DNA of 64,000 bases from Paratinospora sagittata (GCA_035771175.1 JAYMFD010001271.1:1116001-1180000), one strand, 5' to 3'; shown: positions 25,191 to 37,240, counted from the stretch's first letter. Notes: generated by a model from the sequence alone, not told the origin. Numbers and translations are program-made.

Positions 25191-26228
25191 ATGAGATACT
25201 TCAAGAGCTCTCATGATTCAGATGTTTGGCATATTGTAAGAAATGGCTATTTTGTACCCACAAAGGTTGAATATGGAGAAATTGTGGCGAAGGCAAATAA
25301 TGTATGGCTACCCAGAGAAAAAAAGTTAGAGAAATTAAATGAAAAGGCCATAAACATGCTATTCAGCAGTCTTTTCATTAATGAATTGAACAGACTCAGT
25401 GCCTACGACACTGCCAAAGGAGAAATGGGATAACCTAGAAGCTACTCGTAAAGGCATAAAGCAAGTAAACGACACAAAGTTGAGAATGCCGGAGGAATCC
25501 TACGATGCCTTCAGAATTAGTGGGAAGAAGACATCTCAGATGCCATAACACATTTCACCATGATTATTTAAGAGGCAAAGAAGCTGGGTGAGGTCTTGCC
25601 ACAAGAAAGAATAGTTGGAAAATTCCTTAGGGGACATGTATGATGAAGGAAATTATGTAAATTTCCCTCCATTGTTTAAGGGTGAAATTACTTGCGTTGA
25701 ATAACCAGAATGAGATACTTCATGAGATCTCATTACTCGGATGTATGGGATACTGTAAGAAATGGCTATTTAGCACCCACAAAGGTTGAAAATGCAGTAA
25801 TTGTGGCATAGGGCAAGAATGTATGGCTACCCGTAGAAAAGAAGTTAGTGTAATTAAATGAAAAGGCCATAAACATGCTTTTCTCCAGTCTTTTTCATAA
25901 TGAATTCAACAAACATTGTGTCTTCAACTCTGCCAAGAAGAAATGGGATAACCTAGAAGTTACTCATGAAGGCACAAAGCAAGTAAACGAAACAACGTTG
26001 AGAATGCTGGTGGAATCCTATGATGCCATCAGAACTAATGAGAACGAAGACATCTCAGATGCCATAACACGCTTCACCAAGATTATTAAAGAGATAAAGA
26101 AGCTGGGTGAGGTGTTCCCACAAGCAAAAATAGTTGAAAAATTCCATAGGGGACATGTATGATGAAAGAAATTCTGTAAATTGCCCTCCATTGTTTAAGG
26201 GTGAAATTACTTGCGTTGAAAAACCAGA
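25191..26228 (+). repeat. Monomer pair duplicated from 22775, copy 2
   Basis: Anchors are 25191 and 25710, at an offset of 2416 bp from 22775 and 23294. The A-like unit is protein-identical to the first copy over its first 80 codons. The second unit has R-T-N-E-N-E-D and V-E-S-Y-D-A-I in place of R-I-S-E-N-E-E and E-K-S-Y-D-A-F, so its 3' part was exchanged with another variant. Confidence 0.8.
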
Positions 26229-26747
26229 ATGAGATACTTCATGAGATCCCATTACACGGATGTATGGGATATTGTAAGAAATGGCTATTTTGCACCCACA
26301 AAAATTGAAAATGAAGTAATTGTGGCAAAGGAAAAGAATGTATGGCTACCCGTAGAAAAGAAGTTAGTGCAATTAAATGAAAAGCAAATAAACATGCTTT
26401 TCTACAGTCTTTTTCATTATGAATTCAACAGACTCAGTGCCTGCGACACTGCCAAGGAGAAATGGGATAACCTAGAAGTTACTCATAAAAATACAAAGCA
26501 AGTAAACGAAACAAAGTTGAGAATGCCTAAGGAATCCTATGATGCCTTGAGAATTAGTGAGAACGAAGACATCTAATATGCCATAACACGCTTCCCCAAG
26601 ATTATTAAAGAAATGAAGAACTGGGTGAAGTGTTCCCACAAGGAAAAACAGTTGCAAAATTCCTTAAGAAACATGTATGATGAAGGAAATTCTGCGAATC
26701 GCCTTCCACTGTTCAAGGGAGGAAATTACTTGCACTGGAAAACAAGA
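26229..26747 (+). repeat. Full-length monomer (H-Y-T-D-V-W-D type)
   Basis: A 519-bp unit, open for 115 codons from the anchor, then TAA after N-E-D-I at 26574, the same lesion as in the B and C classes of the first block. It reads T-K-I-E-N-E-V-I-V-A-K-E-K-N. It is a far copy of the first-block type within an otherwise different neighbourhood. Confidence 0.75.
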
Positions 26748-27094
26748 ATGAGATACTTCAAGAGATCTCATGATTCAGATGTTTGGCATATTGTAAGAAA
26801 TGGGAGAAATGGGATACCCTAGAAGTTACTCATGGAAATACAAAACAAGTAAACGAAACAAAGTTGATAATGCTGGATGAATCCGACGATGCCTTCAGAT
26901 TTAAGGACAACAAAGACATATCATATGCCATAACACGCTTCACCAAGATTATTAAAGAGATAAAGAAGTTGGGTAAGGTGTTCCCACAAGCAAGAATAGT
27001 TGCAAAAGTCCTTAAGGGACATGTATGATGAAGGAAATTCTTTGAATCGCCCTCTACTGTTCAAGGGTGCAATTACTTGCGTTGAAAAACAAGA
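26748..27094 (+). repeat. 347-bp deletion monomer (type example)
   Basis: After V-W-H-I-V-R-N-G the sequence jumps from taagaaatgg to gagaaatgggatacc (about 26805). Compared with a full unit (651-822 in the second monomer), 172 bp are missing: the G-Y-F-V-P-T through C-D-T-A-K-E segment. Both edges share agaaatgg, but both copies remain, so it is not a simple exchange between the two. 172 is not a multiple of 3, so the gag frame is lost. The same junction occurs at 23870, 28180 and 29555, so one event was amplified. Confidence 0.88.
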
Positions 27095-30000
27095 ATGAGA
27101 TACTTCATGTGATCCCATTTCTAGGATGTATGGGATATTGTAAGAAATGGCTATTTTGCACCCACAAAGGTTGAAAATGGAGTAATTGTGGCAAAGGCAA
27201 AGAATGTATGGCTACCCGTAGAAAAGAAGTTAGTGCAATTAAATGAAAAGGCCATAAACATGATTTTCTACAGTATTTTTCATAATGAATTCAAAAGACT
27301 CAGTGCCTGTAACACTGCTAAGGAGAAATGGGATATCCTAGAAGTTACTCATGAAAATACAAAGCAAGCAAATGAAACAAAGTTGAGAATGCTGGAGGAA
27401 TCCTATGATGCCTTCAGATTTAGTGACAACGAAGACATCTCATATGCCATAACACGCTTCACCAAGATTATTAAAGATATAAAGAAGTTAGGTGAGGTGT
27501 TCGCACAAGCAAAAATAGTTTGAAAATTCCATATGATGAAGAAAATTCTGTGAATCGCCCTCCACTGTTCAAGGGTAGAAATTACTTTCACTGAAAAACA
27601 AGAATGAGATACTTCATGAGATCCCATGATTCGGATGTTTGGGATATTGTAAGAAATGGCTATTTTGCACCCACAAAGGTTACAAATGGAGTAATTGTGC
27701 CGAAGCCAAAAAATGTATGGCTACCGAGAGAATATAAGTTAGACCAATTAAATGAGAAGGCCATAAACGCGCTTTTTCTGCGATCTTTCCATCAATGAAT
27801 TCAACAGACATTGTGCCTGCAACTCTGCCAAGAAGAAATGGGATAACCTAGAAGTTACTCATGAACACACAAAGCAAGTAGACAAAACAACGTTGAGAAT
27901 GCTGGAGGAATCCTATGATGCCTTCAGAATTAGTGAGAACGAAGAAATCTCAAATGCCATAACACGCTTCGCCAAGAATATTAAGGAAATGAAGAACTGG
28001 GTGAGGTGTTCCCACAAGGAAAAACAATTGCAAAATTCCTTAAAAAACATGTATGATGAAGGAAATTCTGCGAATCGCCTTCCACTATTCAAGGGAGGAA
28101 ATTACTTGCACTGGAAAACAAGAATGAGATACTTCAAGAGATCTCATGATTCAGATGTTTGGCATATTGTAAGAAATGGGAGAAATGGGATACCCTAGAA
28201 GTTACTCATGGAAATACAAAACAAGTAAACGAAACAAAGTTGAGAATGCTGGATGAATCCGACGATGCCTTCAGATTTAAGGACAACGAAGACATCTCAT
28301 ATGCCATAACACGCTTCACCAAGATTATTAAAGAGATAAAGAAGTTGGGTAAGGTGTTCCCACAAGCAGGAATAGTTGCAAAAGTCCTTAAGGGACATGT
28401 ATGATGAAGGAAATTCTTTGAATCGCCCTCCACTGTTCAAGGGTGCAATTACTTGCGTTGAAAAATAAGAGTGAGATACTTCGTGCGATCCCATTTCTAG
28501 GATGTATGGGATATTGTAAGAAATGGCTATTTTCACCCATAAAGGTTGAAAATGGAGTAATTGTGGCAAAGGCAAAGAATGTATGGCTACCCGTAGAAAA
28601 GAAGTTAGTGCAATTAAATGAAAAGGCCATAAACATGCTTTTCTGCAGTATTTTTCATAATGAATTCAAAAGACTCAGTGCCTGTAACACTGCTAAGGAG
28701 AAATGGGATATCCTAGAAGTTACTCATGAAAATACAAAGCAAGCAAACGAAACAAAGTTGAGAATGCTGGAGGAATCCTATGATGCCTTCAGATTTAGTG
28801 ACAACGAAGACATCTCATATGCCATAACACGCTTCACCAAGATTATTAAAGATATAAAGAAGCTAGGTGAGGTGTTCGCACAAGCAAAAATAGTTTGAAA
28901 ATTCCATATGATGAAGAAAATTCTGTGAATCGCCCTCCACAGTTCAAGGGTAGAAATTACTTTCACTGAAAAACAAGAATGAGATACTTCATGAGATCCC
29001 ATGATTCGGATGTTTGGGATATTGTAAGAAATGGCTATTTTGCACCCACAAAGGTTACAAATGGAGTAATTGTGCCGAAGCCAAAGAATGTATGGCTACC
29101 GAGAGAATATAAGTTAGACCAATTAAATGAGAATGCCATAAACACGCTTTTTCTGCGGACTTTCCATCAATGAATTCAACAGACATTGTGCCTGCAACTC
29201 TGCCAAGAAGAAATGGGATAACCTAGAAGTTACTCATGAACACACAAAGCAAGTAGACAAAACAACGTTGAGAATGCTGGAGGAATCCTATGATGCCTTC
29301 AGAATTAGTGAGAACGAAGAAATCTCAGATGCCATAACACGCTTCGCCAAGAATATTAAAGAAATGAAGAACTGGGTGAGGTGTTCCCACAAGGAAAAAC
29401 AATTGCAAAATTCCTTAAAAAACATGTATGATGAAGGAAATTCTGTGAATCGCCTTCCACTGTTCAAGGGAGGAAATTACTTGCACTGGAAAACAAGAAT
29501 GAGATACTTCAAGAGATATCATGATTCAGATGTTTGGCATATTGTAAGAAATGGGAGAAATGGGATACCCTAGAAGTTACTCAGGGAAATACAAAACAAG
29601 TACACGAAACAAAGTTGAGAATGCTGGATGAATCCGACGATGCCCTCAGATTTAAGGAGAACGAAGATATCTCATATGCCATAACACGTTTCACCAAGAT
29701 TATTAAAGAGAGATAAAGAAGTTGGGTGAGGTGTTCCCACAAGCAAGAATAGTTGCAAAAGTCCTTAAGGGACATGTATGATGAACGAAATTTTTTGAAT
29801 CGTCGTCCACTGTTCAAGGGTAAAATTACTTGCGTTGAAAAACAAAAATGAGATACTTCACGCAATCCTATTACTAGGATGTATGGGATATTGTAAGAAA
29901 TGGCTATTTTGCACCCATAAAGGTTGAAAATGGGGTAATTGTGGCAAAGGCAAAGAATGTATGGCTACCCGTAGAAAAAAAGTTAGTGCAATTAAATGAA

Positions 30001-30874
30001 AAGGCCATAAACATGCTTTTCTGCAGTATTTTTCATAATGAAATCAAAAGACTCAGTGCCTCTGACACTGCTAAGTAGAAATGGGAAACCCTAGAAGTTA
30101 CTCATGAAAATACAAAGCAAGTAAACGAAACAAAGTTGAGAATGCTGGTGGAATCCTATGATGCCTTCAGATTTAGTGACAACGAAGACATCTCATATGC
30201 CATAACATGCTTACCAAGATTATTAAAGAGATAAAGTAGCTAGGGGAGGTGTTCGCACAAGCAAAAATAGTTTGAAAATTCCATATGATGAAGGAAATTT
30301 TGTGAATCACCCTCCACTGTTCAAGGGTAGAAGTTACTTGCACTGAAAAATAAGAATGAGATACTTCATGAGATCCCATGACTCGGATGTTTGGGATATT
30401 GTAACAAATGGCTATTTTGCACCCACAAAGGTTATAAATGGAGTAATTGTGCCGAAGGCAAAGAATGTATGGCTACCGAGAGAATAGAAGTTAGACTAAT
30501 TAAATGACAAGGCCATAAATACTCTTTTCTGCGGTCTTTCAATGAATGAATTCAACGGACATCGTGCCTGCAACTCTGCCAAGAAGAAATGGGATAACCT
30601 AGAAGTTTCTCATTAAGGCACAAAGTAAGTAAACGAAACAACGTTGAGATTGCTGGAGGAATCCTATGATGCCTTCAGAGTTAGTGAGAACGAAGACATC
30701 TCAGATGCCATAACACGCTTCAGCAAGAATATTAAAGAAATGAAGAACTGGGTGAGGTGTTCCCACACGCAGGAACAGTTGAAAAATTCCTTTGGGGACA
30801 TGTATGATGACTGATATTTTGTGCATCGCCCTCCACGGTTAAAGGACAGAAATTACTTGAGCTGTAAAACAAGA
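26748..30874 (+). repeat. ~1376-bp higher-order repeat, three consecutive copies
   Basis: Copies start at 26748, 28124 and 29499 (1376, 1375 and 1376 bp). Each has a short 347-349 bp unit, a 509-bp unit and a unit of about 520 bp (anchors 26748/27095/27604, 28124/28471/28979, 29499/29848/30356). The short units share a 172-bp deletion, and the 509-bp units share an 11-bp deletion of aggggacatgt at about 27530, 28905 and 30283. The first two copies are very similar. The third is more diverged and its last unit decays towards 30875. The anchor at 28471 is GTG. Confidence 0.9.
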
Positions 30875-31117
30875 ATGAGATACTTCATGAGATGCCAAGA
30901 TTCTTATGTTTGAGATAATGTAAGAAATGGCTACTCTGCAACCCACAATGGTTGAAAACGGATTAATTGCGCGGACAACACGCTTCACCAAAATTATTGT
31001 TTTTCCCACAAGCAAAAATAGTTAAAAAATTTCATGGGGGACATGTATGATGAAGGAAATTCTGTGAATCGCCCTCCACTGCTCAAGGGTGGAAATTACT
31101 TGCGCTGAAAAACAAGA
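30875..31117 (+). repeat. Severely truncated, degenerate monomer (243 bp)
   Basis: From anchor 30875 the unit reads to gattaattgcgcgg and then jumps at about 30974 to acaacacgcttcaccaaaattatt, losing the UBN2 middle; a second small gap follows at tattg/tttttccc near 31000. The sequence around 30780-31060 is the most diverged in the window (for example ctgatattttgtgcatcgc and aaaggacagaaatt), but remains alignable to the monomer. Confidence 0.8.
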
Positions 31118-31237
31118 ATGAGATACTTCATGAGATCCCATGATTTAGATGTTTAGGAAATTGTTAGAAATGGCTATTCTGCACCCACAATGGTTATAAA
31201 TACGCGTTATTGTGCGGAAGGCGAAGAATGTATGTTG

Positions 31238-31695
31238 TACCCGGAGAAAAGAACTTGCACCAATTAAACGACAAGGCCATAAACACCCTTTTCTGCGGTC
31301 TTTTCATCAGTGAATTCAACAGACATTGTGCCAGCAACTCTGCCAAGAAGAAATGGGATAACCTAGAAGTTACTCATGAAGGCACAAAGCAAGTAAACGA
31401 AACAACGTTGAGAATGTTGGAGGAAACCTATGATGCCTTCAGAATTAGTGAGAACGAAGATATCTCAGATGCCATAACACGTTTTACCAAGAACATTAAA
31501 GAAATGAAGAACTGGGTGAGGTGTTCCCGCAAGGAAAAACCGTTGGAAATTTGCTTAAGAAACCTGTATGATGAAGGAAATTCTTTGAATCACCCTCCAC
31601 TTTTGAAGGGTGGACTGGAAAAGAAGAATGAGATACCGTTATTCGGATGTTTGGCATATTGTAAGAAATGGCTATTCTGTACCCACAGAGGTTGA
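31238..31695 (+). pseudogene. Open gag fragment crossing a junction
   Basis: An open stretch in the gag frame covers P-G-E-K-N-L-H-Q-L-N-D-K, R-H-C-A-S-N-S-A-K-K-K-W-D-N-L-E-V-T and N-W-V-R-C-S-R-K-E-K-P-L-E. It then passes the junction (N-L-Y-D-E-G-N-S-L-N) into the next unit, whose W-K segment is shortened by the deletion at 31609. The upstream half of the unit (31118-31237) is frameshifted, so there is no gag start. I treat it as decayed satellite sequence, not a gene. Confidence 0.45.
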
Positions 31696-32639
31696 AAATG
31701 GAGTAATTGTGGCGAAAGCAAATAATGTATGGTTACCCGGAGAAAAGAAGTTAAAGCAATTAAATGAAAAGGCCATAAACATGCTTTTCGACAGTCTTTC
31801 AAATAATGAATTCAACAGACTCAGTATCTGCGACGTTGCCAACGAGAAATGCGATAAACTAGAAGTTACTCCTAAAGGCACAAAGTAAGTAAACGAAACA
31901 AAGTTGAGAATGCCAGAGGAGTCCTATGATGCCTTCTGTATTAGTGAGAACGAAGACATCTCAGATGCCATAACACGCTTCACAAAGAATATTAAAGAAA
32001 GTAGATCTGGGTGAGGTGTTCCCATAAGCAAAAATAGTTTTTGAAAATTCCATAGGGGACATGTATGATGAAGGAAATTCTGTGAATCGCCCTCCACTGT
32101 TCAAGGGTAGAAATAACTTGCGCTGAAAAATAAGAATGAGATACTTAATGAGGTCCCATGATTCAAATGTTTGGGATATTGTAAGAAATTGCTATTCTGC
32201 ACCCACAAAATTTATAAATGGAGTAGTAGTGTCGAAGGCAAAGAATGTATGGCTACCCAGAGAAAAGAAGTTAGACCAGTTAAACACGTTTTTCTGCGGT
32301 CTTTCCATCAATGAATTCAACAAGCATTGTGCTTGCAACTCTGCCAAGAAGAAATGGGATAACCTAGAAGTTACTCATAAAGACACAAAGCAAGTAAACG
32401 AAACAACGTTGAGAATGCTGGAGGAATCCTATGATGCCTTCAGAGTTAGGGAGAACGAAGACATCTCAGAGGCCATAACACGCTTTACTAAGAATATTAA
32501 AGTAATGAAGGACTGGGTGAGGTGTTCCCACAAGGAAAAATAGTTGGAAAATTCCTTAAGAAACATGTACGATGAAATAAATTCTTTGAATCACCCTCCA
32601 CTTTTGAATGGTGGAAATTACTTGCACTAGAAAACAAGA

Positions 32640-33081
32640 ATGAGATACTTCAAGAAATCTCATGATTCAGATGTTTGGCATATTGAAAGAAATGGTTATT
32701 TTGTACCCACAAAGGTTGAAAATGGAGAAATTGTGGCGACGACAAATAATGTATGGCTACCCGGAGAAAAGAAGTTAGCGAAATTAAATGAAAAGGCCAT
32801 AAACATGCTTTTCGGCAGTCTTTTCATTAATGAATTCAACAGACTCAGTGCCTGCAACACTGAGGAATCCTGTGATGCCTTCAAAATTGGTGAGAACGAA
32901 GACATCTCAGATGCGATAACATGCTTCACCAAGATTATTAAAGAGATTAAAAAGCTGGGTGAGGTGTTCCCTCAAGCAAAAATAGTTGGAAATTTCCATA
33001 GGCGACATGTATGATGAAGGAAATTCGTTGAATCGCCCTCCACTGTTCAAGGGTGGAAATTACTTGCGCTGAAAAATAAGA
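32640..33081 (+). repeat. Monomer with 78-bp in-frame deletion (442 bp)
   Basis: At about 32865 ctgcaacact is joined to gaggaatcctgtg, removing the A-K-E-K-W-D through L-R-M-P stretch (26 codons). The frame therefore continues for 124 codons from the anchor to H-R-R-H-V-stop. The result is a UBN2 fragment that has lost its most conserved motif. Confidence 0.85.
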
Positions 33082-33525
33082 ATGAGATACTTCATGAGAT
33101 CCCATGATTCGGATGTTTCGGATATTCTAAGAAATGGCTATTCTGCACCCACAAAGGTTATAAATGGAGTAATTGTGCCGAAGGCAAAGAATGTATGGCT
33201 ACACGGACAAAAGAAGTTAGACCAATTACATGAAAAGGTCGTAAACACGCTTTTCTGCGGTCTTTCCATCAATGAATTCAACATACAATGTGTTTGCAAC
33301 TCTGTCAAGAAGAAAATGGATAACCTAGAACTTACTCAAGAAGGCACAAAGCAAGTAAACGAGACAACGTTTAGAATGCTGGGGGAATCCTATGATGCCT
33401 TCAGAATTAGTGAGAACGAAGACATCTCAGATACCATAACACGCTTTACCAAGAACATTAAAGAAAGGAAGAACTGGGTGAGGTGTTCCCGCAAGGAAAA
33501 ATAGTTGAAAAATTCCTTAAGAAAT

Positions 33526-34056
33526 ATGTATGTTGAAGGAAATTCTTTGAATAACCCTCCAATTTTGAAGGGTGGAAATTACTTGCACTGGAAAACAAGA
33601 ATGAGATACTTCAAGACATCCCATGATTCAGATGTTTGGCATATTGTAAGAAATGGCTATACTGTACCCACAGAGGTTGAAAATAGAGTAATTGTGCCAA
33701 AGGTAAAAAATGTATGGTTACCCGGAGAAAAGAAGTTAGAGCAATTAAATGAAAAGGCGATAAACATGCTTTTCGGCAGTCTTTCCATTAATGAATTCAA
33801 CAGACTCAGTACCTGGGACATTGCCAAGGAGAAATGGGATAAACTAGAAGTTACTCATGAAGGCACAAAGCAAGTAAACATAACAAAGTTGAGAATGCCG
33901 GAGGAATCCTATGATGCCTTTAGAATTAGGGAGAATGAAGACATCTCGGATGCCACAACACGCTTCACCAAGATTATTAAAGAGATAAAGAAGCTGGGTG
34001 AGGTGTTCTCACAAGCAAAAATAGTTGGAAAATTCCATAGGGGACATGTAGGATGA
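33526..34056 (+). pseudogene. Intact gag N-terminal fragment (S unit)
   Basis: This is the clearest full unit, with 176 codons from the gag start codon to the satellite junction. Residues 1-26 hold the N-terminal signature (M-Y-V-E-G-N-S-L-N-N-P-P, then K-G-G-N-Y-L-H-W-K-T-R-M). Residues 27-44 contain the conserved V-W-H-I-V-R-N-G, 100-105 A-K-E-K-W-D, 110-114 T-H-E-G-T, 146-159 R-F-T-K-I-I-K-E-I-K-K-L-G-E, and 165-170 K-I-V-G-K-F. In known copia gag proteins the UBN2 helices continue after this point and a CCHC knuckle follows; here the unit simply restarts. Function in a full element would be capsid assembly; the fragment lacks the rest. No promoter or terminator is visible. It is probably a chance survivor among broken copies, though translation cannot be excluded. 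Confidence 0.65.
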
Positions 34057-35680
34057 AGGAAATTCGTTGAATCGCACTCCACGGTTCAAGGGTGGAAATT
34101 ACTTCCGCTGAAAAACAAGAATGAGATACTTCATGAGATCCCATGATTCAGATGTTTTGGATATTCTAAGAAATGGCTATTCTGCACCCACAAAGGTTAG
34201 AAATTGAGTAATTGTGCCGAAGGCTAAGAATGTATGACTACCCGGAGAAAAGAAGTTGGACCAATTACACGACAAGGCCATAAACACGTATTTCTGCGGT
34301 CTTTCCATCAATGAATTCAACAGACATTGTGTCTGCAACTCTGCCAAGAAGAAATGGGATAACCTAAAAGTTACTCATGAAGGCACAAAGCAAGTAAATG
34401 AAACAACATTGAGATTGCTGGAGGAATCCTATGATGCCTTCAGAATTAGAGAGAACGAAGACATCTCGGATGCTATAACACGCTTCACCAAGATTATTAA
34501 AGAGATAAGGAAGCTGGGTGAGGTGTTCCCACAAGGAAAAAGAGTTGGAAAATTCCTTAAGAAACATGTATGTTGAAGGAAATTCTTTGCATAACCCTCA
34601 ACTTTTGAAGGGTGGAAATTACTTGCACTAAAAAACAAGAATGAGATACTTCAAGAGATCCCATGATTCGGATGTTTGGCATATTGTAAGAAATGGCCAT
34701 ACTGTACCCACATAGGTTGAAAATAGAGTAATTGTGCCAAAGGTAAAAAATGTATGGTTACCCGGTGAAAAGAAGTTAGAGCAATTAAATGAAAAGGTGA
34801 TAAACATGCTTTTCGACAGTCTTTCCATTAATGAATTCTACAGACTGAGTACCTGCGACATTGCCAAGGAGAAATGGGATAAACTAGAAGTTACTCATGA
34901 AGGCACAAAGGAAGTAAACGTAACAAAGTTGAGAATGCCGGAGGAATCCTATGATTCCTTTAGAATTAGTGAGAACGAAGACGTCTCGGATGCCATAACA
35001 CGCTTCACCAAGATTATTAAAGAGATAAGGAAGCTGGGTGAGGTGTTACCACAAGCAAAAATAGTTGGAAAATTCCATAGGGAACATGTATGATGAAGGA
35101 AATTCGTTGAATTGCCCTCCACTGTGCAAGGGTGGAAATTACTTGCGCTGAAAAACAAGAATGAGATACTTCATGAGATCCCATGATTCAGATGTTTTGG
35201 ATATTCTAAGAAATGGGTATTCTGCACCCACAAAGGTTAGAAATTGAGTAATTGTGCCGAAGGCTAAGAATGTATGACTACCCGGAGAAAAGAAGTTGGA
35301 CCAATTACATGACAAGGAAATAAACACGTTTTTCTGCGGTCTTTCCATCAATGAATTCAACAGACATTGTGTCTTCAACTCTGCCAAGAAGAAATGGGAT
35401 AACCTAAAAGTTACTCATGAAGGCACAAAGCAAGTAAACGAAACAACGTTGAGAATGCTAGAGGAATCCTATGATGCATTCAGAATTAGAGAGAACGAAG
35501 ACATCTCGGATGCTATAACACGCTTCACCAAGATTATTAAAGAGATAAGGAAGCTGGGTGAGGTGTTCCCACAAGGAAAAAGAGTTGGAAAATTCCTTAA
35601 GAAACATGTATGTTGAAGGAAATTCTTTGCATAACCCTCAACTTTTGAAGGGTGGAAATTACTTGCACTAAAAAACAAGA

Positions 35681-36133
35681 ATGAGATACTTCAAGAGATC
35701 CCATGATTCGGATGTTTGGCATATTGTAAGAAATGGCCATACTGTACCCACAGAGGTTGAAAATAGAGTAATTGTGCCGAAGGTAAAAAATGTATGGTTA
35801 CCCGGTGAAAAGAAGTTAAAGCAATTAAATGAAAAGGTGATAAACATGCTTTTCGACAGTCTTTCCATTAATAAATTCAAAAGACTTAGTACCTGCGACA
35901 TTGCCGAGGAGAAATGGGATAAACTAGAAGTTACTCATGAAGGCACAAAGGAAGTAAACGTAACAAAGTTGAGAATGCCGGAGGAATCCTATGATTCCTT
36001 CAGAATTAGTGAGAACGAAGACGTCTCGGATGCCATAACACGCTTCACCAAGATTATTAAAGAGATAAGGAAGCTGGGTGAGGTGTTCCCACAAGCAAAA
36101 ATAGTTGGAAAATTCCATAAGGGACATGTATGA
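35681..36133 (+). pseudogene. Open S-unit gag fragment
   Basis: 150 codons are open from the anchor methionine (M-R-Y-F-K-R-S-H-D-S-D-V-W-H-I-V) through A-E-E-K-W-D-K-L-E-V-T-H-E-G-T to F-P-Q-A-K-I-V-G-K-F-H-K-G-H-V-stop. Upstream, the codon before K-N-K is TAA (gcactaaaaaac), so the gag start at about 35606 cannot reach it. The sister at 34641 is broken by an ataggttg variant (TAG) near 34710. Confidence 0.5.
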
Positions 36134-37240
36134 TGAAGGAAATTCGTTGAATCGCCCCCCACGGTTCAAGGGTGGAAATTACTTGCGCTGAAAAACAAGA
36201 ATGAGATACTTCATGTGATCCCATGATTCAGATGTTTTGGATATTCTAAGAAATGGCTATTCTGCACCAACAAAGGTTAGAAATTGAGTAATTGTGCCGA
36301 AGGCTAAGAATGTATGACTACCCAGAGAAAAGAAGTTAGACCAATTACATGACAAGGCCACAAACACGTCTTTCTGCGGTCTTTCCATCAATGAATTCAA
36401 CAGACATTGTGTCTGCAACTCTGCCAAGAAGAAATGGGATAACCTAAAAGTTACTCATGAAAGCACAAAGCAAGTAAACGAAACAACGTTGAGAATGCTG
36501 GAGGAATGCTATGATGCCTTCAGAATTAGTGAGAACGAACACATCTCAGATGCTATAACTCGCTTCACCAAGATTATTAAAGAGATAAGGAAGCTGGGTG
36601 AGGTGTTCCCACAAGGAAAAAGAGTTGGAAAATTCCTTAAGAAACATGTATGATGAAGGAACTTCTTTGGATAACCCTCCACTTTTGAAGGGTGGAAATT
36701 ACTTGCACTAGAAAACAAGAATGAGATACTTCAAGAGATCCCATGATTCGGATGTTTGGCATATTGTAAGAAATGGCCATACTGTACCCACAGAGGTTGA
36801 AAATAGAGTAATTGTGCAGAATGTAAAAAATGTATGGTTACCCGGAGAAAAGAAGTTAGAGCAATTAAATGAAAAGGCGATAAACTTGCTTTTCGACAAT
36901 CTTTCCATTAATGAATTCAACAGACTCAGTACCTGCGACATTGCCAAGGAGAATTGGGATAAATTAGAAGTTACTCATTAAGGCACAAAGCAAGTAAATG
37001 TAACGAAGTTGAGAATGCCAGATGAATCCTATGATGCCTTCAGAATTAGTGAGAACGAAGACATCTCGGATGCGATAACACGCTTCACCAAGATTTTGAA
37101 AGAGATAAGGGAGCTGGGTGAGGTGTTCCCACAAGCAAAAATAGTTTGAAAATTTCGTAGGGGACATGTATGATGAAGGAAATTCGTTGAATCGCCCTCC
37201 ACTGTTCAAGGGTGGAAATTACTTGCACTAAAAAACAAGA

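Larger units (their letters stand above)
31118..33081 (+). repeat. Degenerate mixed monomers
   Basis: Units with anchors 31118, 31628, 32136 and 32640. The 31118 unit has lost about 12 bp before the next anchor (ggtggactggaaaagaag at 31609). The 32640 unit is 442 bp because of a 78-bp in-frame deletion. No period longer than one monomer is apparent here. Together with 30875-31117 this forms a boundary between homogenised domains. Confidence 0.75.
33082..37240 (+). repeat. Dimeric higher-order repeat (1040 bp), four copies
   Basis: Alternating R units (33082, 34121, 35161, 36201) and S units (33601, 34641, 35681, 36721). From 34121 on, anchors are spaced exactly 520 bp. R units read Q-L-H-D-K-A-x-N-T-(Y/F)-F-C-G-L-S-I-N-E-F-N-R-H-C. 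S units read R-N-G-(Y/H)-T-V-P-T-E-V-E-N-R-V-I-V-P-K-V-K-N. R units from 34121 on share two stops in the gag frame, aaaTTGAg and gtaTGActa (about 34205 and 34235). The 34121 and 35161 dimers are close to identical over long stretches. Confidence 0.87.

Noticed and set aside
26748..27094. The short monomer as recombination between the two agaaatgg repeats in one unit
   Set aside because: Both agaaatgg copies remain side by side at the junction. A crossover between them would leave only one.
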